NCBI GenBank assembly: GCA_027493445.1
Contig: JAOSKU010000001.1
Coordinates: 248,001 to 312,000, forward strand
Direction: 5' to 3'
Origin: Thermoleophilia bacterium
GTDB lineage: Bacteria; Actinomycetota; Thermoleophilia; RBG-16-64-13
Length of the DNA stretch: 64,000 nucleotides
Shown: one piece after another, positions 9,408-17,893 of the stretch
How positions within the stretch are numbered: the first letter of the stretch is position 1
Layout: every line of letters begins with the position of its first letter
Translations under genes and position numbers: made by a program
The notes under the pieces: generated by a model
Seen by the model: only the letters and a program-made list of their open reading frames with translations
Told to the model about the DNA's origin: nothing
The model's database searches: none

Positions 9408-10403
9408 CTACCCGGTTTCGCGTGGCGGGTTCCACTGCGTCCCAGGACCTGCCGGGGGGTATGGTCCCGCCATGGTGGGTGGCAGGGGTCTGCCCCGGGT
9501 CAGCTGCCGGTAGGCGATGGTCCAGTAGGCGCTGAGGTAGGTCGAGACGGCCGCCTGGTAAACGCTGGCTGCGCCGAGCACCACGAACGCGAGCAGTGCC
9601 AGGCCTCCCCACGAGAAGGCGCTCAGGTCGCCTCCGGTGCGCCAGATCAGGAAGATCACCGGCAAACCTACGAGGATCAGAAAGACTACAAGAGGGATGC
9701 CGACCGCGATCGAGATGGCCAGCTGGAGGAGGAAACTCAGAACGCTATGGCCCGGATTCGCGCGCAGGATCCGCCATCCCAGACGCAGAGAGGTACCCGG
9801 TCCTACATTCTCGAGGACGAGGGCCCTGGTGGCCCAGGTCCAGACGAGCCACAGGGCGACGCCGGCGGGCGCTAGTACGGCCAGAGCTCCCAGACCGAGC
9901 AGGACCAGGGCGATGACGCGTCCCGGGCCCACGCCTCCCGAGGCCGCGATCACGACCACGGGGATGGCCAAGAGGACCACCAGAACGAGGACGCCCGCCA
10001 TTGCGATGAGCGCGACCAGCAGCCAGAGGGCCACGAGCCTCCAGAATACCGCCAGCCCTCGCCTCCAGGCCGGGCCCAGTCCGACCGCGGGTTCGCCCGC
10101 GCAGGCGGCGTCGGCGCCTTGGACGAGTCCGCCCGTTGCGATAACGCGGAGCACCAGGAACACCAGGGCCAGGCCTACCGCCCCGGCCGCGAGGAGCAGG
10201 ATGAGCTGCCAGTGGTCGGTCAGGAAGTCAGCGGCCCGGACCCTCGTTCCCCCGGGGAGCCGGACCTGGTCTTCGGGACCGAAACTGTAGTTGGCGGAGA
10301 AGTTGCAGCCGCCCGCTTCAGCGGCGAAGAACCCGAGGATCCACAAGTACTTGTGGTGCCAAGACACGCGCCAGGCGCTCTTCAGAAGGTCCCCGTAATC
10401 CAT
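9408..10403 (-). CDS. Polytopic integral membrane protein of unknown function
   Basis: 331 residues beginning MDYGDLLKSAWRVSWHHKYL, with about six hydrophobic spans: around residues 63-90, 115-150, 155-190, 225-250, 255-270 and 275-300. A soluble loop follows the first 30 residues, and the C-terminus is proline- and glycine-rich. The pattern resembles actinobacterial membrane proteins loosely related to the glycerophosphodiester-phosphodiesterase membrane domain, but no catalytic motif is present and I cannot assign a role. It is convergent with the ligase gene and divergent from the DUF1844 gene. In the 10404-10504 upstream region I see no firm promoter. Confidence 0.75.
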   Translation of the reverse strand: MDYGDLLKSAWRVSWHHKYLWILGFFAAEAGGCNFSANYSFGPEDQVRLPGGTRVRAADFLTDHWQLILLLAAGAVGLALVFLVLRVIATGGLVQGADAACAGEPAVGLGPAWRRGLAVFWRLVALWLLVALIAMAGVLVLVVLLAIPVVVIAASGGVGPGRVIALVLLGLGALAVLAPAGVALWLVWTWATRALVLENVGPGTSLRLGWRILRANPGHSVLSFLLQLAISIAVGIPLVVFLILVGLPVIFLIWRTGGDLSAFSWGGLALLAFVVLGAASVYQAAVSTYLSAYWTIAYRQLTRGRPLPPTMAGPYPPAGPGTQWNPPRETG

Positions 10404-10504
10404 AGGTCTCTCCCGATATCGTTGACCCTGTCCTCGGCGGCGAGGATACTATCACGAGGTATCGGCGGGGCCGGCCGACCCCTTGACGTCGATTGGCAGC
10501 CTAA

Positions 10505-10666
10505 GAACTCGTTTCAGAATGACGTTTCGCCGTCAGGGCGCGATGGGCGAGTGCGAGGCAAGGACGCAGGGAGCGCTCGTAGCAGCGCTACGGGCGCGAC
10601 TGAGGACGCCGCATCGTGCCGGCCAGTGCGGCCGCGGCGGCCGGGGCTTCATTTTGAAACGAGTTC
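10505..10666 (+). repeat. Intergenic inverted-terminus repeat, copy 1 (162 bp, full length)
   Basis: Bounded by GAACTCGTTTCAGAATGACG on the left and, as reverse complement, GAACTCGTTTCAAAATGAAG on the right (18 of 20 identical). The interior contains the family core GAGGCAAGGACGCAGGGAGC and a hairpin CGTAGC-AGC-GCTACG. No reading frame of note. It fills most of the gap before the DUF1844 gene and ends 12 bases before that start codon, directly in front of its AAGGAGG ribosome site. Confidence 0.9.
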
Positions 10667-10678
10667 CAAGGAGGTCTC

Positions 10679-11146
10679 ATGCCCGAAGACAGGACGACGG
10701 CGGACGACGAGCGCCGCCGGCTCGAGATGGAGTTGCTCGAGAAGCTGCAAGACGAGATGCGACGCGTGAGCGTGCAGGACTACCTGCGCCAGCTGCTTAT
10801 GACGTTGTCGAGCATGGCTTTCCAGCACTTGGGGCTCACTCCGGATACTCGAGAGGATCGGGACCTCGCCCAGTCCCGCCTGGCGATTGACGCCTTCGAT
10901 GCCTTGACCGGCGTGGTGGCTTCCCAGGAGGACAGCCAGGAGGCGACTCTTTACCGCAGCACCCTGCACCAGATGCGTCTGGCGTTCGTCACGGCCACTG
11001 GGAGTGAGGGCGGGCCGGCGGCGGAGGAAGGCGGAGTTGGCGAGGGCGGCCAGGCGGAGCAGCCGCAGAAAGAAACCGGTGCCGGCGAGAGCAACGAGGC
11101 GGATCTCACCGAGGCCGAGGAGACATCCCCAGACCAGGAGGCATGA
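10679..11146 (+). CDS. DUF1844-domain protein
   Basis: 155 residues. The middle (VSVQDYLRQLLMTLSSMAFQ, then HLGLTPD, DLAQSRLAIDAFDALTGVV and TLYRSTLHQMRLAFV) matches DUF1844, a small helical domain of unknown function common in diverse bacteria. The N-terminus is charged and probably helical; the last 45 residues are acidic, low-complexity and likely disordered. Start ATG follows an excellent AAGGAGG site that borders the repeat element. The stop overlaps the next start (ATGA), so it is co-translated with the nucleoside phosphorylase gene. Confidence 0.8.
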   Translation: MPEDRTTADDERRRLEMELLEKLQDEMRRVSVQDYLRQLLMTLSSMAFQHLGLTPDTREDRDLAQSRLAIDAFDALTGVVASQEDSQEATLYRSTLHQMRLAFVTATGSEGGPAAEEGGVGEGGQAEQPQKETGAGESNEADLTEAEETSPDQEA

Positions 11147-11952
11147 ACGTGGCGCAGGTACAGGCGGAGATCGGGGTATTTGGAGGTTCGGGGTTCTACG
11201 CGTTCCTCGACGAGGTCGAGGAGGTGGCCGTAGACACTCCCTACGGACCCCCCAGCGACAGCTACTTCATCGGTGAGATCGGCGGCAAGAGGGTGGCCTT
11301 TCTCCCCCGGCACGGCCGCCGGCACCAGCACCCCCCGCACATGATCAACTATCGCGCGAACGTGTGGGGTATGAAAGAGCTGGGAGTGACCAAGATCATC
11401 GGTCCCTGCGCCTCGGGCAGCCTGAAGAGAGAGGTTGGGCTGGGGCACTTTGTCGTCTGCGACCAGTTCGTCGATCGCACCACCGCCCGGCGCGACACCT
11501 TCTATGACGGCCCCATCGCCACCCACGTGTCGGCGGCCGACCCCTACTGCCCCACCATCCGCAAGGTGCTCGCGGAGAAGGGTCGGGAGCTCGGCATCAC
11601 CATGCACGACTCCGGCACGGTGGTCGTCATCCAGGGCCCCCGCTTCTCCACCCGGGCCGAGAGCAGGTGGTTCTCGGCGAATGGCTGGGAGGTCATCAAC
11701 ATGACGGCCTATCCGGAAGGGTATCTGGCCCGGGAGCTCGAGCTCTGCTACGCGAACATCTCACTGATCACCGACTACGATGTGGGCGTAGCCGACGACC
11801 CCACCATCCCCCCGGTCAGCCACGCGGAGGTCGTGCGGGTATTCGAAGAGAACAACGAGCGCCTGCGGGAGTTGCTGTTTGCTGTGATCCCCACCCTGGA
11901 CCACCCGCGCGACTGCCCGTGCGCTACGGCCCTCAGCGGGGCGCGGTTCTAG
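11143..11952 (+). CDS. mtnP: S-methyl-5'-thioadenosine phosphorylase family protein
   Basis: 269 residues, phosphorolysis of methylthioadenosine (or a related purine nucleoside) in methionine and polyamine salvage. Family signatures: IGVFGGSGFY at the N-terminus, LPRHGRRHQHPPHMINYRAN (phosphate and ribose site), VVIQGPRFSTRAES, and VINMTAYPEGYLARELELCY, the purine-binding stretch. The MTA versus purine-nucleoside preference depends on a few residues in that last stretch and I cannot settle it; members of this branch with NMTAYPE can act on other 6-oxopurine nucleosides. The start overlaps the DUF1844 stop. Confidence 0.87.
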   Translation: MNVAQVQAEIGVFGGSGFYAFLDEVEEVAVDTPYGPPSDSYFIGEIGGKRVAFLPRHGRRHQHPPHMINYRANVWGMKELGVTKIIGPCASGSLKREVGLGHFVVCDQFVDRTTARRDTFYDGPIATHVSAADPYCPTIRKVLAEKGRELGITMHDSGTVVVIQGPRFSTRAESRWFSANGWEVINMTAYPEGYLARELELCYANISLITDYDVGVADDPTIPPVSHAEVVRVFEENNERLRELLFAVIPTLDHPRDCPCATALSGARF

Positions 11953-12029
11953 GAGGCCGCCGCGGAGCGGGGGACTCGGACTGGACTGGGACGCGCCCCG
12001 GCGGACGCAGGGCGATATCGGGGATGCTC

Positions 12030-12377
12030 TCAGGGTTGCGTGGGGTACTGGACTACGAGGACGTCGTCCTCCCGGCGGATCTCGGCGTTGCGCACGTGGT
12101 CGAGGACCATGGTCTTCCGCTCCTCGTCCGGCTCCGCCGCCAGTTTCAGATCCATTTCGAGCACGCTTTCGTACATGCGTTGGACCAGATCGGTGGACTC
12201 CTCGGGACTCAACCCGAGCGGTTTGACCACGACCGCCACCTTCGTCAGGATGGTCTTGAGAGCCGTCAGCGAGTCGCGCTCCGGCTCACCGAGGTCACCC
12301 TGGCTTTGAGGAGATCTGTCCCGGTCTTTGTCCCGGTCGCGTTCCCCCGGTCCGTCTCTGCGTTCCCTCCTGGCCAC
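12030..12377 (-). CDS. Hypothetical protein, 115 residues
   Basis: Not recognised. The N-terminal 30 residues are extremely charged (RRERRDGPGERDRDKDRDRS) and likely disordered. The remainder (SLTALKTILTKVAVVVKPLG, then LSPEESTDLVQRMYESVLEMD) is predicted helical and ends in a short strand-like DDVLVVQYP. It starts 12 bases after the epimerase stop and is probably in the same transcript. It is convergent with the phosphorylase gene. Codon use looks like its neighbours. Confidence 0.65.
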   Translation of the reverse strand: MARRERRDGPGERDRDKDRDRSPQSQGDLGEPERDSLTALKTILTKVAVVVKPLGLSPEESTDLVQRMYESVLEMDLKLAAEPDEERKTMVLDHVRNAEIRREDDVLVVQYPTQP

Positions 12378-12389
12378 GTCTCTCCTTTT

Positions 12390-13322
12390 CTAGGTTTCCG
12401 TGCTCAGCTGTAGCTTGTAGAACGAGACCGCCCGTCCGACGCCTTCGGTCAGGTCCACTCGCCACTCCCAGCCCAGCTCGCGCCGAGCCAGGGAGGCGTC
12501 GAGAGCGATGTGCTCCACCTCGCCCGGTCTGGTGGGCGCATAGATGGGCTCGACGTCCATCCCCACCGCGTCGCGGACGGCGGCGAAGATCTCGTAGTCG
12601 GAGACCTCGATTCCTCGACCAAGGTTGTAGAGACCACCGGCGCCTTTGTCGAGGGCGAGCATGTTGGCCGCCACGATGTCGTCCACGTAGCAATAGTCGC
12701 GGGTCTTTCCGCCGTCGCCGAAGATGGTAGGCCGCTGCCCGCGGAGCATCTGCAGTGAGAAGATGGCTACCACCCCCGCTTCACCGTGCGGGTCTTGGCG
12801 TGGCCCGTAGACATTGGGGTAGCGCAGAACGGTGAAGTCGGTGCCGAAGTTCTCTCTGTACGTGAAGAGGTAGTGCTCGACCGTATGCTTGCTCACGCCG
12901 TAGGGAGAGAGCGGTAGGACGGGGTGGGCCTCGTCGGCCGGCAGGTACTTGGCCTCGCCGAACATGGCCCCGCCGGTGCCGGCGTAGACGACCTTGCGCA
13001 CGTTGTGACGCCGGGAGCACTCGAGCAGATTGAGGGTGCCGAGGATGTTCACCTGGGCGTCGTAGGCCGGGTCGGCCACCGATCGGCGCACGTCCATCTG
13101 AGCGGCCTGGTGCACGACCACCTCTGGCCCGACCTCGCCGAACACCTGGTCGAGCTGAGGGTTGCGCACGTCGATCTCGAAGAAACGGGCGCCTTCAGGT
13201 ACGTTCTCACGCTTGCCGGTCACCAGGTTGTCGACAACGGCCACTTCGTGACCCAGCTGGATGAGCCGATCCCCGGCGTGGGACGCGATGAAGCCCGCTC
13301 CGCCGGTCAACAGGATCTTCAC
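12390..13322 (-). CDS. NAD-dependent sugar-nucleotide epimerase/dehydratase (GalE-like)
   Basis: 310-residue short-chain dehydrogenase of the extended type. The N-terminal Rossmann motif is LLTGGAGFIASH, the catalytic pair is YGVSK (Tyr-x3-Lys), and VVDNLVTGKRENVP is the NAD ribose loop. LRYPNVYGPRQDPHGEAGVV and DYCYVDDIVAANMLAL are typical of UDP-glucose 4-epimerases and related enzymes. The exact sugar is not determined. It probably supplies precursors for surface polysaccharide. Encoded on the minus strand with the following hypothetical gene. Confidence 0.88.
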   Translation of the reverse strand: MKILLTGGAGFIASHAGDRLIQLGHEVAVVDNLVTGKRENVPEGARFFEIDVRNPQLDQVFGEVGPEVVVHQAAQMDVRRSVADPAYDAQVNILGTLNLLECSRRHNVRKVVYAGTGGAMFGEAKYLPADEAHPVLPLSPYGVSKHTVEHYLFTYRENFGTDFTVLRYPNVYGPRQDPHGEAGVVAIFSLQMLRGQRPTIFGDGGKTRDYCYVDDIVAANMLALDKGAGGLYNLGRGIEVSDYEIFAAVRDAVGMDVEPIYAPTRPGEVEHIALDASLARRELGWEWRVDLTEGVGRAVSFYKLQLSTET

Positions 13323-13493
13323 GGTGGTCTCCCTGTCTCCATGCTACGGTCGATGCTGTTCCGGTTAGGCGCGCGCGGGTCGGGGCATGAGGCGCGGGAT
13401 CGCGCGACGCTCATGGGGTCGCGGTCGGGGTGCCGGAGCCGGATGGCTGGCGCCCATTGTAGCAGGCTTTGTCTTCGAATCGCGAGGGTGCTG

Positions 13494-13727
13494 TCACTCC
13501 TCGATCACGATGCGGGTGTCGGTCTCCTTGACGCCCGATATCGTCTGTACCGAGCGAAAGATGAGCTCGGCCAGGGCTCTCGGATCGGTGGCCTCGACCT
13601 CCACGACAACGTCGGCGGGGCCGGTGACGGCGTCGGCCTTGCGGACCGGCGGCAGCGTCCGGACCTGGCGCAGGATCTCCGGGACCCTACCGGGCTCTGT
13701 CTTGATGAGGACGTACGCGCGTACCAT
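13494..13727 (-). CDS. Lrp/AsnC ligand-binding (RAM) domain protein without DNA-binding domain
   Basis: 77 residues: [20 protein letters not shown], then [20 protein letters not shown] and [20 protein letters not shown]. This is the stand-alone effector-binding domain of the Lrp/AsnC family with its alpha-beta ferredoxin-like fold; the usual helix-turn-helix is absent. The ATG at 13727 has a strong GAGGAGGG ribosome site 3 bases away, which excludes longer starts. Such small proteins oligomerise and bind amino acids, but partners are unknown. It is divergent from the tRNA cluster and 171 bases upstream of the epimerase gene. Confidence 0.85.
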   Translation of the reverse strand: MVRAYVLIKTEPGRVPEILRQVRTLPPVRKADAVTGPADVVVEVEATDPRALAELIFRSVQTISGVKETDTRIVIEE

Positions 13728-13823
13728 GATCCCTCCTCGTCGTTCGGGCAGATTCGGGCGGCGGGAGCGCCTGCCATGTACTCTTGCCCGGCAACCCCGG
13801 GTGGAAACCCGGTTTGGATACGC

Positions 13824-13829
13824 TATACT
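13824..13829 (+). promoter_or_regulatory. -10 element upstream of tRNA cluster
   Basis: TATACT lies 31 bases before the mature 5' end of the first tRNA of a five-gene array. The hexamer 17 bases upstream (GTGGAA) is a poor -35 match, so strength is uncertain. Confidence 0.5.
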
Positions 13830-13860
13830 TTCGCGGCCGATCCTGGCGAGGGACCAGCGT

Positions 13861-13937
13861 CGGGACGTGGCGCAGCCTGGTAGCGCATCTGCTTTGGGAG
13901 CAGAGGGTCGGAGGTTCAAATCCTCTCGTCCCGACCA
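13861..13937 (+). tRNA. tRNA-Pro (anticodon TGG)
   Basis: Acceptor CGGGACG pairs with CGTCCCG, followed by discriminator A and encoded CCA. The loop TTTGGGA gives anticodon TGG, which can read most proline codons. The C1-G72 pair marks it as proline. First gene of the five-tRNA array. Confidence 0.97.
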
Positions 13938-13971
13938 CGACCATCACGCCGGGGCTGGATGGCGGTACCGA

Positions 13972-14044
13972 GCGGGTGTAGCTCAGCTGGTAGAGCGTCG
14001 GCCTTCCAAGCCGTCGGTCGCGGGTTCGAATCCCGTCGCCCGCT
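13972..14044 (+). tRNA. tRNA-Gly (anticodon TCC)
   Basis: Acceptor GCGGGTG pairs with CGCCCGC through one G-T pair, with discriminator T as usual for glycine. The loop CTTCCAA gives anticodon TCC. CCA is not encoded (TCCT follows), so CCA-adding enzyme is needed. Confidence 0.96.
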
Positions 14045-14084
14045 CCTCGGGAGCGCTCACGGCCGGAGGAACGGGTCGGAGTTG

Positions 14085-14158
14085 GCGCCTGTAGCTCAGT
14101 TGGATAGAGCATCGGACTTCTAATCCGCAGGTCGGAGGTTCGAATCCTCCCAGGCGCG
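14085..14158 (+). tRNA. tRNA-Arg (anticodon TCT)
   Basis: Acceptor GCGCCTG pairs with CAGGCGC, discriminator G. The loop CTTCTAA gives anticodon TCT for AGA/AGG codons, rare in a GC-rich genome. D-loop and T-loop (GGTTCGAATCC) are canonical. CCA is not fully encoded. Confidence 0.96.
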
Positions 14159-14198
14159 CCTGGTAGGTCGGGGGCTCGAGGGCTCCTTCGTGGTACGC

Positions 14199-14273
14199 GG
14201 TGAACGTAGCTCAGTTCGGTAGAGCACTGGATTGTGGCTCCAGCGGTCGCGGGTTCAAATCCCGTCGTTCACC
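14199..14273 (+). tRNA. tRNA-His (anticodon GTG)
   Basis: Acceptor GTGAACG pairs with CGTTCAC, and an additional G at -1 faces C73, the identity element for histidyl-tRNA synthetase. The loop TTGTGGC gives anticodon GTG. CCA is not encoded. Confidence 0.96.
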
Positions 14274-14378
14274 CTCCGGCAGCGTCGACCCTTCACCCGC
14301 CGCGTACGAGGACGCGGGAGGCGGAGGGTCGAATTGCAGTGTCGGCCGGCACGGCTCCGGGGCCGGCCGCGGCGTCGT

Positions 14379-14461
14379 GCGGGTGTGGCGGAATGGCAGA
14401 CGCGCATGATTTAGGATCATGTGTCTTTGACGTGGAGGTTCGAGTCCTCTCACCCGCACCA
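14379..14461 (+). tRNA. tRNA-Leu (anticodon TAG)
   Basis: Class II tRNA with a long variable arm. Acceptor GCGGGTG pairs with CACCCGC, discriminator A, encoded CCA. The loop TTTAGGA gives anticodon TAG, reading CUN codons. Last gene of the array. Confidence 0.96.
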
Positions 14462-14474
14462 CTCTCGAATAGAC

Positions 14475-14527
14475 TCGCCGCCAGGGTGCGATGCGCGCGG
14501 GCGAGGCACGGACGCAGGGAGCGGGCG
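14475..14527 (+). repeat. Intergenic repeat fragment, copy 2 (internal part only)
   Basis: The stretch from TCGCCGCCAGGGTGCGATG through GAGGCACGGACGCAGGGAGC and GGGCG matches the left half of copies 1 and 5 without their outer terminus. It lies between the tRNA-Leu gene and the trigger-factor gene and looks like a decayed copy. Confidence 0.7.
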
Positions 14528-14571
14528 GGCACAGGAGCTCGCCCTCGCATCGAAGAGGAGAAAGGACGATC

Positions 14572-15960
14572 GTGAAGACCACCCTCACCGAGCAGGAAGG
14601 GAACTCCGTCCGGCTGGACGTCGAGGTGCCCGCTGACGAGGTGCAGTCGCGCTTCCAGGCGACGCTGCGCCAGCTGGCCAAAGAGGTCAAGATTCCGGGG
14701 TTCCGCAAAGGGAAGGTCCCATCGACCCTGGTGGAGCAGCGCTTCGGGCGCCACGCGATCGTACACCAGATGCTCGACGACCATCTGTCGGACTGGTACG
14801 GGGCCGCTGTCGAAGAGTCGGGCATCGCTCCCGTGGACCGGCCTGAGATCGATTACGACGAAGAGCCCGAGACGGGCAAACCTTTCGCCTTCCGGGCCAT
14901 GGTTACCGTCCTGCCCGTGCCCCAGCTGGGCGCTCATATGGGCGTGGAGGTCCCGCGGATCCCGTCGGAGGTGGAGGATGCCGAGGTCGACGCCCGGGTG
15001 GACCGCCTACGCGACGAGTTCGCCGAGCTCGAGGTGGTCAGCGACCGGGCGGTGCAGGAGGGCGACTTCGTCAGCATCGACGCCCAGGGTTACCTCGAGG
15101 GCGAGCCGGTGGAGGACACGAAGATCGACGACTATATGTTCCAAGTCGGCGGTGAGATGCTGCTCCCCGATCTGGAACAGGGTGTGGTGGGCATGGCCTC
15201 CGGAGAGGCGAAGACGATCGCCCTCGTCTTCCCAGAGGACTACGGCGCTGAGGACCTGGCCGGCAAGACGCTTGACTTCGCCGTCACGGTGAAGGAGATC
15301 AAACGGAAGGTGCTGCCCGCCCTGAACGACGAGTTCGCCAAGGATGTGAGCGAGTTCGAGACCCTGCTGGAACTCCGGCTCGACATCCGCAAGAAGCTCC
15401 AGAGCGCCAAAGAGGCTGCGACCGAGCGCGCGTTCCGCGCGGCCGCCCTCGAGAAGGCGGTCGCGACCATGACGGTCGACGTACCATCGGTCATGATCGA
15501 GCGGCAGGCGGCCGACATGGTGAACGACTTTGCCCGTTCTTTGACCAGGCAACGAGGCGACTTCCAGACCTACCTGGAGGCGGCGGGCACGACCCCTGAG
15601 CAGATGATGGACGATCTGCGACCCCAGGCTGAGCTCACCGTAAAGACCGGCCTGTTGCTCGACGCCGTGGTCGAAGCCGAGGGGCTGGAGCTGTCCGACG
15701 AGGAGCTCGACAAGCGTATCGCACAGCTGGCTGCCGTCGGGCAGGTAGAGCCTGCCCAGATGCGGTCGCGCCTCGAGGAGTCTGGTAGAATCGATGATAT
15801 CCGGCAGCAGCTTCTGCGGGAGAAAGCCGCCGACCTGATCGTGGAGCACGCGGTCCCGGTGGCTCCGCCGGAGAAGGTGGATGAGTCGGCCGAAGGGGAC
15901 GAGGCGGCGGCTGGAGAATCGGAGGTCGACGAGCGCGAGGCCAGCGACGTAGAGGTCTAG
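14572..15960 (+). CDS. tig: Trigger factor (ribosome-associated chaperone and prolyl isomerase)
   Basis: 462-residue trigger factor that binds nascent chains at the ribosome exit. The N-terminal ribosome-binding domain contains the signature IPGFRKGKVP. A FKBP-type isomerase domain follows in the middle (VQEGDFVSIDAQGYLEGEPV), then the long helical C-terminal chaperone arms. The last 35 residues are acidic and probably disordered. GTG 14572 is preceded by GAAGAGGAGAAAGGA; the upstream open stretch overlaps the repeat fragment and is not family-like. It leads the tig-clpP-clpX-lon series, the usual chaperone-protease arrangement. Confidence 0.95.
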   Translation: MKTTLTEQEGNSVRLDVEVPADEVQSRFQATLRQLAKEVKIPGFRKGKVPSTLVEQRFGRHAIVHQMLDDHLSDWYGAAVEESGIAPVDRPEIDYDEEPETGKPFAFRAMVTVLPVPQLGAHMGVEVPRIPSEVEDAEVDARVDRLRDEFAELEVVSDRAVQEGDFVSIDAQGYLEGEPVEDTKIDDYMFQVGGEMLLPDLEQGVVGMASGEAKTIALVFPEDYGAEDLAGKTLDFAVTVKEIKRKVLPALNDEFAKDVSEFETLLELRLDIRKKLQSAKEAATERAFRAAALEKAVATMTVDVPSVMIERQAADMVNDFARSLTRQRGDFQTYLEAAGTTPEQMMDDLRPQAELTVKTGLLLDAVVEAEGLELSDEELDKRIAQLAAVGQVEPAQMRSRLEESGRIDDIRQQLLREKAADLIVEHAVPVAPPEKVDESAEGDEAAAGESEVDEREASDVEV

Positions 15961-16005
15961 CCGAGCGGGTGACCGCCGGCTAGGACGAGTCGAAAGGATG
16001 CCAGA

Positions 16006-16590
16006 GTGAGCCCTTTGATCCCCATGGTGGTCGAGCAGACCAGCAGAGGCGAACGTGCCTTTGACATCTACTCCCGGCTTCTCAACGAGCGCATCATATT
16101 TCTGGGCACCCCCATCAACGATCAGATCGCCAATCTGATCGTGGCCCAGCTTCTGCACCTGGAGTCCGAGGATCCAGACAAGGACATCGCCATCTACGTG
16201 AACAGCCCGGGCGGCAGCGTTTACGCGGGCTTGGCCATCTACGACACCATGCAGTTCATCAAACCCGACGTCTCCACCATCTGCATCGGCATCGCCATGT
16301 CGATGGGGGCGCTACTCCTGGCTGGGGGGACGAAAGGGAAACGCTACGCCCTGCCGAACTCGAAGGTGCTGATCCACCAGGTGTCGGGCGGCTTCCAGGG
16401 CCCGGCCACCGATATCGAGATCCACGCCCGCGAGGCGCTGAGCCTTCGCAAGAGGCTCGACGAGATCCTCGCGAAGCACACGGGTCAGGAGTTGGAAAAG
16501 GTGGCTAAGGACACCGAGCGCGACTACTTCATGACGGCCGAAGATGCGCTGGAGTACGGGCTCATCGACAAGATCATCGAGCACAGGTAG
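16006..16590 (+). CDS. clpP: ATP-dependent Clp protease proteolytic subunit
   Basis: 194-residue serine peptidase forming the 14-mer degradation chamber for ClpX or ClpC. Catalytic Ser sits in [11 protein letters not shown], the catalytic His in NSKVLIHQ, and the Asp in [34 protein letters not shown] is the family oxyanion and substrate segment. GTG start 16006 with an AAAGGATG site. The usual AASM motif reads AMSM here, a mild variation. Co-directional with tig (45 bases) and clpX (11 bases). Confidence 0.95.
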   Translation: MSPLIPMVVEQTSRGERAFDIYSRLLNERIIFLGTPINDQIANLIVAQLLHLESEDPDKDIAIYVNSPGGSVYAGLAIYDTMQFIKPDVSTICIGIAMSMGALLLAGGTKGKRYALPNSKVLIHQVSGGFQGPATDIEIHAREALSLRKRLDEILAKHTGQELEKVAKDTERDYFMTAEDALEYGLIDKIIEHR

Positions 16591-16601
16591 GGGGACGCTT
16601 C

Positions 16602-17876
<1,275 letters not shown>

Positions 17877-17893
17877 CGAGAGCGATCACACAC

